This document shows, one piece after another, positions 1 through 10,128 of a stretch of DNA of 64,000 nt; the stretch's first letter is position 1, and the number at the start of each line of letters is the position of its first letter. Source of the DNA: Blastopirellula marina (lineage in GTDB: Bacteria; Planctomycetota; Planctomycetia; Pirellulales; Pirellulaceae); the NCBI RefSeq assembly GCF_002967765.1, contig NZ_PUHY01000012.1:310001-374000 (forward strand), read 5' to 3'. The notes beneath the pieces were generated by a model. The model did no database searches. It was not told the origin of the DNA and saw only the letters and a program-made list of their open reading frames with translations. A program made the position numbers and the translations under genes.

Positions 1-174
1 CTCGGCAGCGGTCGTTGGGTTGGACTCCTTGATGGCAGAGATTGCCGGTGAATCCTCTGGAGGCGCTTCCGCTGCGGGTGCTTCTTCCGCGGGCTCTTGA
101 GCAGGCGCAGAGTCAGCGACGGCCAAACCCGACAGAATGGCAAAAAGGAAGGCAATCTTAGTCAAACGTTCCAT
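1..174 (-). CDS. Small secreted protein, N-terminal part only
   Basis: The first 58 residues of a protein that continues past the left edge. It opens with two charged residues and a hydrophobic segment (TKIAFLFAILSGLAVA) ending at an Ala-rich cleavage region, which is a typical Sec signal peptide. After it comes a low-complexity Pro/Glu/Ala stretch (QEPAEEAPAAEAPPEDSP), a common linker in planctomycete exported proteins. It lies 74 bases downstream of argH on the same strand, so co-transcription is possible. No domain is visible and no function can be given. Confidence 0.6.
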   Translation of the reverse strand, partial: MERLTKIAFLFAILSGLAVADSAPAQEPAEEAPAAEAPPEDSPAISAIKESNPTTAAE

Positions 175-248
175 GAGATCTTCGCAACGGTGTGGGGTGG
201 CATTCGGAACAATGCCCGATCCTTGGCAACGACGTAAGTCCTGAGCAG

Positions 249-1637
249 TTAGCTCAATTCTAATTGCTCCTTCCAGCGAACAACTTGCTTTTTTACTTCC
301 TCAGGCGAGGTTGACCCGTAGCTTTGGAAGGCAGCTACAGCTTTTGCCACGCCCAGCACGTCATAAACAGATTCATCCAACGAATCGTTAACCGCCATAA
401 AATCAGCCAGCGGCAATTCAGCAAGTCGGCACCTCTTTTCCATCGCCGTAGCAACCAAGCTGCCGATTTGGTGATGGGCAGTCCGCTGAGGTGTACCTTT
501 GCCAATCAGGTATTCCATTAATGTGGTCGCATCCAGGAAACCATCTTCCAGTCGCGAGTTAATGGATTCAGTATTCAGCTTTGCCCCTTCGACGATCGAT
601 GCCGCCAAATCAAGCGACCGATGAACGGTATCGACCGAGTCGAACAGCCGTTCTTTGTCTTCCTGCAAGTCACGGTTGTAGGCCAGCGGCAGCCCCTTAA
701 TGAGCACCAGCAAGGCCTGCAGATTCCCGATTACCCGGGCCGATTTCCCTCGAATCAGCTCGCAAACGTCAGGATTGATCTTCTGCGGCATGATCGAACT
801 GCCGGTACAGAACTGCTGTGGGATCTGAATGAACTTGAATTCCACGCTCGACCACAAGACCCACTCGTCGGCCCAAACGCTCAAATGCTCGGCGATCATC
901 GTCAGCACGAACGCATACTCGAGCACGAAATCACGGTCGCTAGAGACGTCGATACTGTTAGCCGCGACCCCCTCGAATCCGAGTCGTTGAGCGACATTCT
1001 CGCGGTCGATGGGAATGGTGGTTCCGGCCAGGGCGGCTGTCCCCAGGCTGCTGATATTCACTCGGCGGCGACAATCGGCCAAGCGATCGCGGTCGCGTTG
1101 CAGCTTTTCCGTGTAGGCCAGCCAGTAGTGGGGCGCGAGGACCGGCTGTGCCCGCTGCATGTGCGTGTAAGCAGGCAGAATGATATCGATATCCGCATCA
1201 CAGCGACCCACGAATGCGGCTTGCAACTGTTTAAGCAGTCGATCCGTCTCGTCAATCGCATCGCGAACCCACAGCCGGGCATCGGTTGAGACCTGATCGT
1301 TGCGACTGCGCCCTGTGTGCAACTTGCGGCCGACGTCGCCGAGGCGATCGACCAAGGCGCTCTCGATATTCATGTGAACGTCTTCCAGCTTTTCATCAAA
1401 CTGGAAGTCGCCGTTATCGATCTCGGTCTTAATCAACGCCAGAGCGGTGGTGATTTGAAGTGCCTCTTCTTGCGTCAGCACGCCAACGTCAGCCAGCATT
1501 TCGGCGTGGGCGATCGAGCCACGGATGTCCTGGGCGTACAGGCGGTGGTCGAAGCTGATGCTTTCGGTAAACTTTTCGACCCGAGTGTCGACTGCGGAGC
1601 TAAAAACGCCGCTCTGTGAAGGACTGTTCCGCGACAA
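249..1637 (-). CDS. argH: Argininosuccinate lyase
   Basis: Cleaves argininosuccinate to arginine and fumarate, the last step of arginine biosynthesis, in the cytoplasm. The aspartase/fumarase-superfamily signature [12 protein letters not shown] is clear in the C-terminal half, and HTGRSRNDQ and TxMQRAQP-type substrate-loop motifs are present; about 462 residues is the normal family length. No ATG lies ahead of the conserved N-terminus ([15 protein letters not shown]). The frame opens at a TTG at 1676, but the TTG at 1637 is preceded by GAGG five bases upstream and by a good promoter candidate, so I prefer it. One signature position is Ile where Lys is usual (QKINPD against QKKNPD), a conservative family variation. 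It is divergent from carB, which feeds the same pathway. Confidence 0.95.
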   Translation of the reverse strand: MSRNSPSQSGVFSSAVDTRVEKFTESISFDHRLYAQDIRGSIAHAEMLADVGVLTQEEALQITTALALIKTEIDNGDFQFDEKLEDVHMNIESALVDRLGDVGRKLHTGRSRNDQVSTDARLWVRDAIDETDRLLKQLQAAFVGRCDADIDIILPAYTHMQRAQPVLAPHYWLAYTEKLQRDRDRLADCRRRVNISSLGTAALAGTTIPIDRENVAQRLGFEGVAANSIDVSSDRDFVLEYAFVLTMIAEHLSVWADEWVLWSSVEFKFIQIPQQFCTGSSIMPQKINPDVCELIRGKSARVIGNLQALLVLIKGLPLAYNRDLQEDKERLFDSVDTVHRSLDLAASIVEGAKLNTESINSRLEDGFLDATTLMEYLIGKGTPQRTAHHQIGSLVATAMEKRCRLAELPLADFMAVNDSLDESVYDVLGVAKAVAAFQSYGSTSPEEVKKQVVRWKEQLELS

Positions 1638-1693
1638 GGTTGCCTCAGAATTATGCAAGAATAGACGTAGGTTCAAAATCGTAAACCACTTAA

Positions 1694-1722
1694 ATGCTAA
1701 GTGGATCGGTGTTAACTGTCAA
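1694..1722 (-). promoter_or_regulatory. Candidate sigma-70 promoter of argH
   Basis: On the minus strand a perfect -35 TTGACA (1717-1722) and a -10 TAGCAT (1694-1699) are separated by 17 bases. The predicted start near 1687 gives a leader of about 50 bases to the TTG start at 1637. A seven-base inverted repeat (CCACTTA...TAAGTGG, 1686-1704) overlaps the -10 element and could be an operator. Confidence 0.55.
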
Positions 1723-2394
1723 CGTACTCGGCTAACGGCTGCGCAGTTATTAAGCATTACATAGAAAGAATCACCTACCGCTGATCGATACAGCCGGAAA
1801 GATGCGCGCAACTGGCGGGAAGCTGGTTGAAAGTCGGGCATCCCCTGACACGCGATGATTTCTCGATCTATCTCCAAGTTCCCCTTTTTTCCGATATTGC
1901 CAGAAAAACATAGTAAGCAAAGCGGTTTTCATACCTTACGAGAGACGGCTACCTATAGGAATCCAAGCATTGCACCAGATGCGGCAGAACGAGCGACCAC
2001 CTGACGACCGTGGCTCAACCGTCCAATCACCTACGGTTTCCCGCGAGACTTGGCCGTTTGCAACGAACTTCGGCCGAGCAACGCGACCCACACCCCATTC
2101 AGGTCACTTTCTCTCTCGCCCAAGGCCTCACGGCTGTTCTGAGCTCTGGCCCTAATAATCGACACCAGAAGGGTGCGATTTGACTCTCACGAAAGGGTCG
2201 GTTGAGAATTATTCTGTTTATCGAATGCGTTACTACTTTGCATGACCGAAGTTAGCGTCTAATCGTCCTCACTGCCCCTTGTTATCGCGAGACGCGTAGG
2301 GTTAAATTGGTGGGATTTTGCACATCAAATAGCTGAGAACAGGGCGCTACGTGCGTCTGTCGACCATCAACTTCAGCCAAGGACTGAGCCCCCA
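1723..2394. other. Intergenic region between argH and carB
   Basis: About 670 bases without a convincing gene. A 61-codon open frame at 1970-2155 has no ribosome-binding site and no family resemblance. The region must carry the carB promoter, but I see no strong -35/-10 pair for it. It is long for this otherwise compact window and could hold a leader RNA. Confidence 0.5.
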
Positions 2395-5300
2395 GTGCCG
2401 CGACGCGACGATATCAAAAAGATCTTGATTATTGGTTCCGGTCCTATCGTGATCGGCCAGGCCTGCGAGTTCGATTATTCTGGCACCCAGGCCTGCAAAG
2501 CGCTTCGAGAAGAGGGTTATGAGGTCGTATTGGTGAACTCCAATCCGGCGACCATCATGACCGACCCCGACACGGCCGATGCCACCTACATCGAGCCGCT
2601 GACGACGGACATCTTGGAAAAGATCATTGCCAAGGAACGTCCCTGCGCTCTGCTGCCAACCCTCGGCGGGCAAACGGGCCTGAATTTGGCAATGGATCTC
2701 GACAAGCAAGGGATTCTCAAGAAGCACGGCGTTGAAATGATCGGGGCCCGAGCCGACGTGATCGCCAAGGCCGAAGAACGTGAGCAATTCAAACAGGCCA
2801 TGGATAAGATCGGCCTGGAAGTTTGCCGCGGTGCCACCGTGCACACGGTGGCCGAAGCACGAGCCGTGCTGGATGAAGTTGGCCTGCCTGCGGTCGTCCG
2901 CCCCAGCTTTACGATGGGGGGCTCTGGCTCCAGCATTGCTTACAACCGGGAAGAGTTCGACAGCCTGGTTCGCAACGGTCTCGATCAATCGCCAGTCACC
3001 GAAGTGTTGATCGAAGAATCGATCATTGGCTGGAAAGAGTACGAGATGGAGGTGATGCGCGACAGAGACGACAATGTCGTGATCATCTGCTCGATCGAAA
3101 ACTTTGATCCAATGGGCGTTCACACCGGCGACTCGATTACGGTTGCTCCGGCCCAAACGCTGACCGACAAAGAGTACCAGCGGATGCGCGATGCCTCGCT
3201 GGCTGTGATCCGCGAAATCGGCGTCGAAACAGGCGGCTCGAACATTCAGTTCGCTTGCGACCCGACTTCTGACCGGATGATTGTCATCGAGATGAACCCA
3301 CGCGTGAGCCGTAGCTCGGCGTTGGCCTCGAAGGCAACCGGCTTCCCGATCGCCAAAATCGCCGCCAAGTTGGCCGTTGGCTATCGTCTGCACGAACTGC
3401 CGAATGACATCACTCGCGAAACGATGGCCTGCTTCGAGCCATCGATCGACTACGTCGTCACCAAGATTCCACGCTTCGCCTTCGAGAAGTTCCCTGAAGC
3501 GGATAGCACGCTGACGACCCAGATGAAGAGCGTCGGCGAGACGATGGCAATCGGCCGGACCTTCAAAGAATCATTCCAAAAGGCCCTACGCGGCCTCGAA
3601 GTCGGACGCTTTGGCTTCGGCTGCGACGGCAAAGACCTGTGGGGAACCGACGAACAGCCGACCGAAGACGAAATTCGTGCAAAGCTGGCTAAGCCAAACG
3701 CCGAGCGTCCTTGGTACTTGCGATACGCGTTGAAGATGGGCATGACCGTTGCGCAATTGAACGAGATCACGGGCATCGACCCATGGTTCGGCGATCAGAT
3801 GAAGCAACTGGTCGAGTGCGAAGAAGAACTCGCGGCGGTTGGCAACATCAACAACATCAGCGACGAACTACTTCGTCGTGCAAAGCGTTGGGGTTACTCC
3901 GATCGCCAACTTTCCACGCTGCTTAACAGTAGTGAATTGGAAGTCCGCAGCGAACGGAAGAAGCGTGGTATTATCGCGACCTTCAAGTCAGTCGACACGT
4001 GTGCCGCGGAATTTGAAGCGTACACGCCGTATTACTACTCGACCTACGAAACCGAAGACGAAGTTCCGGCAAAGGATCCTGGCCAGAAACGGATCATGAT
4101 TCTGGGTGGTGGCCCGAACCGAATTGGTCAAGGTATCGAGTTCGACTACTGCTGCTGCCACGCTAGCTTTGCCCTGAAGGAACTGGGCATTCAATCGGTG
4201 ATGGTCAACAGCAACCCGGAAACGGTCAGTACCGACTACGACACGTCCGACCTACTGTTCTTTGAACCGCTGACTACAGAAGACGTGCTAAACATCTGCG
4301 ATCGCGTGCAACCAGATGGGGTGATCGTGCAGTTCGGTGGTCAGACGCCACTGAACCTGGCTCGCGGCTTGGCGAACGCTGGCGTTCCGATCATCGGCAC
4401 CAGTGTTGATACGATCGACGCCGCCGAAGACCGCGAACAGTTCCAGCAATTGCTGAACCGCTTGAACCTGAAGCAGCCTGCCAATGCGATCGCTCGCAAC
4501 ATGGGTCAGGCGCGGGCCGAAGCGGCCAAGGTTGGCTATCCGGCCCTGGTTCGACCAAGCTTCGTGCTGGGTGGCCGCGCGATGGAGATCTGCTACGACG
4601 ACAAGCAGTTCGAGCGGTTCGTGGCCGAAGCGTTCCTGGTTGCCCAAGGTCAACCGGTGTTAATCGACCGCTTCCTGGAAGATGCCACCGAAGTTGACGT
4701 CGACTGCATTAGCGACGGCGAGAACGTCGTCGTTGCTGGTGTGATGGAACACATCGAAGAAGCAGGCGTGCACAGTGGCGACTCGGCCTGCGTGATTCCG
4801 CCTTACAGTTTGCCCGGCCCGGTGGTTCAGGAAATTCGCGAGGCAACCGTTGCCATGGCGAAGTACCTGAAGGTGGTCGGACTGATGAACGTTCAGTTCG
4901 CGGTCAAAGCGGAAGACGGCAAGATGAACGTCTACGTTCTGGAAGTGAATCCACGAGCCAGCCGTACGGTTCCGTTTGTGGCGAAAGCCACCGGCATGCC
5001 AGTGGCCAAGATCGCCGCCAAGGTAATGACCGGCTGCACGCTCGCGGAACTGGGGATCACCGGCGAACCGATCCCAGCGCACGTTTCGATCAAGGAATCG
5101 GTCTTCCCATTCCGCAAGTTCCCTGGTGTCGACATCGTGCTCGGCCCAGAAATGCGATCGACTGGGGAAGTGATGGGGATCAGCGATCGTTTCTCGCTGG
5201 CGTTCGCCAAGTGCCAACTTGCTGCCGGTGTTTTGCTTCCACTTCCCAAAGATGGCAAGATTTTTGTCAGCGTTTCTGGTCGTCACAAAGATCAGATCGC

Positions 5301-5670
5301 CGACATCTCACGCCGCTTGCGGGATATGGGCTACGAACTGTTGGCTACCGAAGGAACGGCTCGCCGTCTGGAAGAAGCAGGCGTTCACGCTCAGCGAATC
5401 AAGAAACTGGCCGAAGGACATCCGAACCTATTGGATCAGATGATCGATGGTAACGTTTCGCTGGTCATGAACACGCCTAACGGCAAGGGAGCTCGAACCG
5501 ACGAAGGCCGCATCCGCGCTGCCGCGGTTCAGCACGGCATTCCTTGTATCACCACTATCCAAGCCGCGGAAGCCGCCACCAAGGCGATGGAAGCGCTGCG
5601 AGAAGGCGAGATGAACGTCGAGTCGCTGCAAGATCGCTTCCGTGAAGTGCGGATTCATCAGACAACGTAA
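2395..5670 (+). CDS. carB: Carbamoyl-phosphate synthase large subunit
   Basis: Makes carbamoyl phosphate from bicarbonate, ammonia (delivered by CarA) and two ATP, for arginine and pyrimidine synthesis. At 1091 residues it matches the family (about 1070). Both homologous ATP-grasp halves are visible: the first begins [23 protein letters not shown], the second (around residue 565) [21 protein letters not shown]. The C-terminal 130 residues form the MGS-like allosteric domain ([21 protein letters not shown] onward). The start is GTG, with AAGGA eleven bases upstream. No carA is in the window. A hairpin terminator follows immediately. It is divergent from argH, a sensible pairing because both act in arginine synthesis. 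Confidence 0.97.
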   Translation: MPRRDDIKKILIIGSGPIVIGQACEFDYSGTQACKALREEGYEVVLVNSNPATIMTDPDTADATYIEPLTTDILEKIIAKERPCALLPTLGGQTGLNLAMDLDKQGILKKHGVEMIGARADVIAKAEEREQFKQAMDKIGLEVCRGATVHTVAEARAVLDEVGLPAVVRPSFTMGGSGSSIAYNREEFDSLVRNGLDQSPVTEVLIEESIIGWKEYEMEVMRDRDDNVVIICSIENFDPMGVHTGDSITVAPAQTLTDKEYQRMRDASLAVIREIGVETGGSNIQFACDPTSDRMIVIEMNPRVSRSSALASKATGFPIAKIAAKLAVGYRLHELPNDITRETMACFEPSIDYVVTKIPRFAFEKFPEADSTLTTQMKSVGETMAIGRTFKESFQKALRGLEVGRFGFGCDGKDLWGTDEQPTEDEIRAKLAKPNAERPWYLRYALKMGMTVAQLNEITGIDPWFGDQMKQLVECEEELAAVGNINNISDELLRRAKRWGYSDRQLSTLLNSSELEVRSERKKRGIIATFKSVDTCAAEFEAYTPYYYSTYETEDEVPAKDPGQKRIMILGGGPNRIGQGIEFDYCCCHASFALKELGIQSVMVNSNPETVSTDYDTSDLLFFEPLTTEDVLNICDRVQPDGVIVQFGGQTPLNLARGLANAGVPIIGTSVDTIDAAEDREQFQQLLNRLNLKQPANAIARNMGQARAEAAKVGYPALVRPSFVLGGRAMEICYDDKQFERFVAEAFLVAQGQPVLIDRFLEDATEVDVDCISDGENVVVAGVMEHIEEAGVHSGDSACVIPPYSLPGPVVQEIREATVAMAKYLKVVGLMNVQFAVKAEDGKMNVYVLEVNPRASRTVPFVAKATGMPVAKIAAKVMTGCTLAELGITGEPIPAHVSIKESVFPFRKFPGVDIVLGPEMRSTGEVMGISDRFSLAFAKCQLAAGVLLPLPKDGKIFVSVSGRHKDQIADISRRLRDMGYELLATEGTARRLEEAGVHAQRIKKLAEGHPNLLDQMIDGNVSLVMNTPNGKGARTDEGRIRAAAVQHGIPCITTIQAAEAATKAMEALREGEMNVESLQDRFREVRIHQTT

Positions 5671-5698
5671 GCGTTGTCGCACGCAAAAAAGTCAACCT

Positions 5699-5737
5699 AA
5701 AAGGGGATTGCCAAGCACTAGTGGTTAATCCCTTTTT
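5699..5737 (+). terminator. Rho-independent terminator of carB
   Basis: An eleven-base arm AAAAGGGGATT pairs with AATCCCTTTTT, allowing one G-U pair, around a 17-base loop and ends in a T run, 29 bases after the carB stop codon. Confidence 0.75.
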
Positions 5738-5854
5738 CATGCGCATTACCTCCTGGTGACTGATCGGACCACCTCGAGTGGCAGGGGCGTTGGACAGAAA
5801 ACAATATTTTCCTTAGCGTGTAGCTAGACGTACTAACGCCAACTTTCATAGCCA

Positions 5855-6292
5855 ATGACTACCGAAGAACCCAATCCGTTTGACTCCCCAGCGATTGAGC
5901 AACCGATCGTTCGTTCGCGGAACATGTGGGAACAGATCGGGCGCGGATCGGCGTTCTTGGTTCTCTCCTTGTCGACGCTTCCTTTGGGCGTGATATTGTG
6001 GGGATGCGACTTTGGCTTCTTCGAAGTTCATGGAATCAGCGAATTACTCATGATCGCTCGCCAGGGGCTGCTGGAGTGTCAGGAAATTGCGTTTGAGTGG
6101 TTTGGCTTCGGCATTGCTGCATCGATTTCGGCGCTAATCCTGATCGATCCACTGCGGGCAATTTACCGGAAGGTCGGTTTCGACCGAGAATGGCAGATTG
6201 TGAGCTGGGCGATATTCGTCGCCAATCTCCCAACACTTATTGGCCTGTTTCTCATCAGCAGTATCATGCTCTATGCGATTTGGTCGGTGTAA
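5855..6292 (+). CDS. Small integral membrane protein with NPFDSP motif
   Basis: A 145-residue protein with an N-terminal NPFDSP motif, a sequence signature of many planctomycete membrane proteins (NPY/NPF followed by a small residue and Pro). Three hydrophobic segments are likely transmembrane helices: roughly residues 30-52, 83-100 and 118-140. The segment between them is amphipathic and weakly charged. I see no enzymatic motif. It stands alone after the carB terminator, so it probably has its own promoter. The family is recognised only by the motif; no function is proposed. Confidence 0.75.
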   Translation: MTTEEPNPFDSPAIEQPIVRSRNMWEQIGRGSAFLVLSLSTLPLGVILWGCDFGFFEVHGISELLMIARQGLLECQEIAFEWFGFGIAASISALILIDPLRAIYRKVGFDREWQIVSWAIFVANLPTLIGLFLISSIMLYAIWSV

Positions 6293-6577
6293 TGGGGAGG
6301 GTTCATGGAAACGATCCCTACCCTAAGACGACGTGAAAGCGCTAATCGAACTGACGAATACGCATGCTTCGCCAAAATCATGAAACTAACAGGGAAAGGC
6401 CTAGGCATCCGAAAGTCCGCGACCATCAAACCTGATTCGTTATGGGTACTGTAGTAGGAAGCTAATATCGACTGCGCAATCCCAAAATATCCGCGAACAT
6501 GTTGGCCTATTTCTGTGTCGCAGAGCTGAAGTCACCGATGCACTACCAATCGACTCATTGATCGACGAAAGATATTC

Positions 6578-7363
6578 ATGGATGTCCGCAAGTTCAATCA
6601 AGAAGCGTGGGACCGTGATGTCGATAACGGTGATCGCTGGACCATTCCTGTAACGCCGGAAGAAGTCGCCCAGGCGAGAGCAGGGGAGTGGTCGCTGATC
6701 TTGACTCCAACCAAACCGGTACCGCGACATTGGTATCCGGCTCGGCTCGAAGGGTGTCAGATTTTGTGCCTCGCTTCCGGCGGTGGGCAACAAGGACCGA
6801 TTCTGGCGGCGGCCGGGGCCGACGTGACCGTGTTCGACAATTCACCGAAGCAACTTGGCCAAGACCAGCTCGTCGCCGAGCGCGACGGGCTTTCAATCAA
6901 GACCGTTGAAGGGGACATGGCCGATCTTGGTTGTTTCGCCGACGCGGAATTTGATTTGATCTTTCATCCCTGCTCGAACTGTTTTGCGGTCGACATCTTG
7001 CCGGTCTGGCGGGAAGCATTTCGCGTCCTGAAACCTGGTGGATACCTCTTGGCTGGGACCTGCAATCCTGTGCGATTCGTTTTCGATGAGATCGCTCAGG
7101 ATGATCGTCACGAGTTGGTCGTGCGGCACAAGATTCCGTATTCCGACGTCACCGACCTGACCGCTGAAGAGCTAAAACGTTACCAACAAGTTCGACCGCT
7201 GCAGTTTGGACATTCGCTCGAAGATCAAATCGGCGGGCAACTGGCGGCCGGCTTCGTGCTGGTAGAAATGTTTGAAGATCGATTCGACGAAAGTGATCTC
7301 ATATCGCGTTACCTCGATACTTTCATCGCCACGCGTGCTCTGAAACCGCACCCAGCAAGCTAA
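6578..7363 (+). CDS. Class I SAM-dependent methyltransferase
   Basis: A 261-residue protein with a standard Rossmann methyltransferase core. Motif I is CQILCLASGGGQQG (the glycine-rich SAM loop), followed by VTVFDNSPKQL, where the Asp would contact the ribose. VEGDMADLG is the motif II region and FRVLKPGGYLLAG the conserved post-II segment. Such proteins of the Methyltransf_11/25 type act on small molecules, but the substrate cannot be told. The stop codon overlaps the stop end of the convergent small gene by four bases, so the pair shares its 3' region with no room for a terminator. Confidence 0.85.
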   Translation: MDVRKFNQEAWDRDVDNGDRWTIPVTPEEVAQARAGEWSLILTPTKPVPRHWYPARLEGCQILCLASGGGQQGPILAAAGADVTVFDNSPKQLGQDQLVAERDGLSIKTVEGDMADLGCFADAEFDLIFHPCSNCFAVDILPVWREAFRVLKPGGYLLAGTCNPVRFVFDEIAQDDRHELVVRHKIPYSDVTDLTAEELKRYQQVRPLQFGHSLEDQIGGQLAAGFVLVEMFEDRFDESDLISRYLDTFIATRALKPHPAS

Positions 7364-7716
7364 TCGATTTTCGGTAATAAATCGGCATCGCGCGTTTGCT
7401 CTTCCATTAACCGGCGTACTGCGGAGTTGGCCGAGTTCCAGTCCCCATCGAGCGCCTGGCGAGCGATCCCTTGAAGCCAAGCCTTTTCTTGTAATGTCAG
7501 TTCTCCAGCACTTTCTGCCTCGTCGATCATCGTGCTGATCTGCTGAACCTTGGCGGTACTCTTCCCATTGCAGGCCGAATACAACGCCATTGCGTAGTCA
7601 TATCCTGTGTGGCTAATCTCGCCGTAACTGGGACGGGTCAACCACCACGCAATCGCGCCGACCACAATCAAGGAAGCAACCATTATCAAGGTCACGTTTT
7701 TGCTGGAAGTTGACAT
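7360..7716 (-). CDS. Membrane-anchored small protein downstream of DUF1559 gene
   Basis: A 118-residue protein with one N-terminal hydrophobic helix (VTLIMVASLIVVGAIAWWL, residues 8-26) and a soluble, mostly helical remainder. It starts three bases after the stop of the DUF1559 gene, so the two are almost certainly co-transcribed and probably translationally coupled. Small exported partners with this layout often follow DUF1559 genes in planctomycetes. No domain is recognised. The 3' end overlaps the convergent methyltransferase gene by four bases. Confidence 0.75.
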   Translation of the reverse strand: MSTSSKNVTLIMVASLIVVGAIAWWLTRPSYGEISHTGYDYAMALYSACNGKSTAKVQQISTMIDEAESAGELTLQEKAWLQGIARQALDGDWNSANSAVRRLMEEQTRDADLLPKID

Positions 7717-7719
7717 GAC

Positions 7720-8826
7720 TCATAATCCTCGTGAGGAAATCGCTTCCCCTTCGTTCATGCTGGCCAACTCCGCCGCTAAGATCAGATCGATCGTTTCCGA
7801 CTGGAAATTGACTGAGCCGTCTCCCATCAGCACGTTGCCTCCCCCAGGATGCTCGGCGTACATCTGACCAACGTGAAGCGTAGGGAAGTTCATCGGATGG
7901 ATGATTGGTGAGCCCGTGATATCGAGTTCGCCTCCGGAAGGCCCAACGTGCATCATGACCAACGTAGCGGCAGCATCGGGCCCGTTTTCTGGTGTCGAAT
8001 ACCGCGGATGCGTAAACGCCCCAGGCACAACACCAACCCAAGTCTTATCACTGAGCTTCGACGTATGTTCGCTAATGAACAGCGTGTTGGTCGTGCCATC
8101 GGTTACATCACGAAAGCTGACATGCGAGTTGCGGTAAAACGGACCATCCGCCACATTCGCTGCGTTGCCATGGATTGCGACCGTCTTCGTGGTACCGGAG
8201 TAAATATCGGTGAAGATTAGTCCCGTTGTCGCCGATCCACATTCTCCCCAACACGATTCCTGACCGTGACTGGCGATGTAATGCGATCGTCCGACTCGGA
8301 TCGGATCGCCGTAACGGGTTAGTGCATTTCCCGATTGGTCGCGAAGCGTAAACGAATCATTTTCTCCACTTGAAGAAGGACACAAATAAGACTCCAGCCT
8401 ATTCGAAATCACATCGCGATTAGCCGGGTCCCAAATGGGGCGATCCATTCTTAGCGTATCGGTGATGACGCGCTGCTCCATGAAGGGCAGGATCAGCGTG
8501 CCCCATCCCCAACCAGGCGCAGCATCCCACGTATTCGTATCGATCGCCGCCCAGCCAGGCCCGCTACCGTCGCGAGTTGTTTGAGAAACATAACCCGAAG
8601 GAAATACTCGGTGGGTTGACGCGTAGTTGTGGATTGCCAAACCGATTTGCTTGAGATGGTTCGAGCACTGCATCCGCCGCGCCGCCTCGCGTGCCTGCTG
8701 CACGGCCGGTAGCAACAAAGCGATCAGCACGCCAATGATCGCAATCACCACCAACAGCTCGACCAGAGTAAACCCCTGGGGCGACTTCACAGCGAGACCG
8801 TCTCGCCGGCAACACGTTTTACACAT
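7720..8826 (-). CDS. DUF1559 family prepilin-like secreted protein
   Basis: The N-terminus holds a type IV prepilin/pseudopilin methylation motif, GFTLVELLVVIAIIGVLIALLLPAVQQAREAARR, in which cleavage is expected after the Gly and the Glu at +5 is conserved. The rest is the DUF1559 (SBP_bac_10-like) domain, ending in the typical GDGSVNF segment near the C-terminus. Planctomycetes carry dozens to hundreds of these paralogues; their role is unknown, though pilus-like surface assembly is suspected. The frame opens at GTG 8871, but that codon falls at the predicted transcription start, so the ATG at 8826 is preferred. A second copy lies at 56642-57655. Confidence 0.92.
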   Translation of the reverse strand: MCKTCCRRDGLAVKSPQGFTLVELLVVIAIIGVLIALLLPAVQQAREAARRMQCSNHLKQIGLAIHNYASTHRVFPSGYVSQTTRDGSGPGWAAIDTNTWDAAPGWGWGTLILPFMEQRVITDTLRMDRPIWDPANRDVISNRLESYLCPSSSGENDSFTLRDQSGNALTRYGDPIRVGRSHYIASHGQESCWGECGSATTGLIFTDIYSGTTKTVAIHGNAANVADGPFYRNSHVSFRDVTDGTTNTLFISEHTSKLSDKTWVGVVPGAFTHPRYSTPENGPDAAATLVMMHVGPSGGELDITGSPIIHPMNFPTLHVGQMYAEHPGGGNVLMGDGSVNFQSETIDLILAAELASMNEGEAISSRGL

Positions 8827-8834
8827 CGCTAAAC

Positions 8835-8882
8835 CTATTGTTTGTCTTGCATCAATACTTTTTTTGATCACTCAAACAATAG
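8835..8882. repeat. Ten-base inverted repeat in the DUF1559 leader
   Basis: CTATTGTTTG at 8835-8844 and its exact complement CAAACAATAG at 8873-8882 flank 28 bases that include a smaller nested repeat (ATCAA...TTGAT). The outer arm overlaps the candidate -10 element, suggesting a protein-binding dyad rather than an RNA hairpin. Confidence 0.6.
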
Positions 8883-8905
8883 CAAGCAACTGACCTGGCT
8901 GTCAA
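8876..8905 (-). promoter_or_regulatory. Candidate sigma-70 promoter of the DUF1559 gene
   Basis: Minus-strand TTGACA (8900-8905) and TATTGT (8876-8881) are spaced 18 bases apart, with a predicted start near 8869. Confidence 0.5.
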
Positions 8906-8989
8906 TCGGCAAACTTCTCAGGTCTCGGTATGGAAAAAAGGATTGCGCTAGGATGACACGGGAATAAAGAGATTCCGCGGGTCGGCTGA

Positions 8990-9478
8990 TTAGATTTCAG
9001 CGACGGTTTCGCGGCCGACTTTGACCTGGATTCGGCCCGATTCGAGATCGAAAGTAATCACGCGACCAGAATTACCACCGACGTGCTCGGCCAGGATGGG
9101 AATGTTGAGCTGCCGAAGTAACTCTTTGGCTTTCTCGATATTGCGTTTTCCGACGTCCTGGGAATTGGCGATTCCTTTGAACATGTTCGAGCCGCCGCAG
9201 ATCTTGGCGACGAACGCCCGGCGGCGGGCGCCCCGCTTCGCTAACGTATCGAGCATCGTAGGGATCGCACTATCGACGAAACGGCCAGGCTGCTTGGTAT
9301 CGCCGCGACATTCGCTGAGCATCGCATGGGCGAGCGCACCGTGTTGTGTTTCACGACACCATAGCGCAATGCCTACACAACTTCCCAGAAGCGTCTCGAG
9401 CGCATCGGGAGAGCATGCTGCCTCAATGCCTGCCATCGGCACGCGAATCGATGCTCTCTTAAGATTTGCCGTTGCCAT
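8990..9478 (-). CDS. cheD: Chemoreceptor glutamine deamidase CheD
   Basis: A 162-residue CheD-family protein, the usual length. CheD deamidates specific glutamines of methyl-accepting chemotaxis proteins and interacts with the CheC phosphatase in some species. The catalytic Cys34 in LGSCVGIALW and His51 in ALAHAML match the Cys-His pair of the family, and the later GGSNMF and VGG-GRVITFDLESG segments are conserved. There is no cheA, cheB, cheR, cheC or receptor gene nearby, so this is an orphan cheD and its target receptors must be encoded elsewhere. It is a single gene between the DUF1559 promoter and a 370-base AT-rich gap. Confidence 0.9.
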   Translation of the reverse strand: MATANLKRASIRVPMAGIEAACSPDALETLLGSCVGIALWCRETQHGALAHAMLSECRGDTKQPGRFVDSAIPTMLDTLAKRGARRRAFVAKICGGSNMFKGIANSQDVGKRNIEKAKELLRQLNIPILAEHVGGNSGRVITFDLESGRIQVKVGRETVAEI

Positions 9479-9846
9479 GTTTTGCCTGCCCTAAATCCCA
9501 CGTTCGAGATACCCGAGCAACACCGGGTGCCTCGAAATCTAGCTCACAACGGGTTAGCGATAACGGAGCGAAATCTTTTTCACGAAAACATTCTTAATAC
9601 TTCATCCATGGCATGGCTTAAATAAAGGAATAATTCGCTTTCTAACGAAAAGTCGGATCGTACCTCCAGGGCATCATCAAGCCGAATCGATGTATCAAAT
9701 TACGCATTATCGCCCAACAAATAGCTCAAGTGCTTGCAATTCAATATTGATTTTGCGTTGATTAATTGGTGCTAAATACTTTACAAGTTGCTCAGGCGCT
9801 GATAACCTCCGCTAGTTGCTTCCATACGCGTATATAAAGATCTGTC
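9479..9846. other. AT-rich intergenic gap
   Basis: About 370 bases, visibly richer in A and T than the flanks, between divergent cheD and the small gene at 9847. It should contain both promoters; no -35/-10 pair stands out enough to call. Confidence 0.5.
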
Positions 9847-10128
9847 ATGGCGAAAAAGAAGGCAAAACCGGCCCCAGCTGCGGACAACAAAAATCGTATT
9901 CCGCGGAAGGAACCTTACGATAGCGACCGCATGACCAACGTGGTGGAACGTTTGCGTGAACAGGCAGGTCGCCTCTCGCAACTGGCCCGCACATTGGACG
10001 ACACCGACATTGATGAGGTCGTGATCGATGGGCATGCGATGCTGCTGCGTGGCTTGAACCAGATAGACAATTTCGCGGATAATGCAGCTCGTGCGGTACG
10101 CGAAGCTCGGACAATGAAGTTCGGATAG
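9847..10128 (+). CDS. Small charged protein, function unknown
   Basis: A 93-residue soluble protein with a basic, low-complexity N-terminus (MAKKKAKPAPAADNKNR) followed by a mostly helical region rich in Arg, Asp and Leu (residues 28-90). The coding pattern is consistent with a real gene: an AAAGA element precedes the ATG and there are no rare features. It resembles no family I recognise. The basic tail plus helical body would suit nucleic-acid or protein binding, but that is a guess. Confidence 0.6.
   Translation: MAKKKAKPAPAADNKNRIPRKEPYDSDRMTNVVERLREQAGRLSQLARTLDDTDIDEVVIDGHAMLLRGLNQIDNFADNAARAVREARTMKFG

Noticed and set aside
1970-2155. 61-codon open frame between argH and carB
   Set aside because: No ribosome-binding site, unusual Pro/Arg composition and no recognisable similarity.
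2300-2340. Sigma-54-like TGG...TTTTGCA ahead of carB
   Set aside because: Spacing is one base short and the first element is a poor match.
2347-3393. Open frame of 348 codons on the minus strand inside carB
   Set aside because: It is the antisense of a high-scoring, full-length CarB with conserved motifs; its own translation has no protein-like composition or ribosome-binding site.
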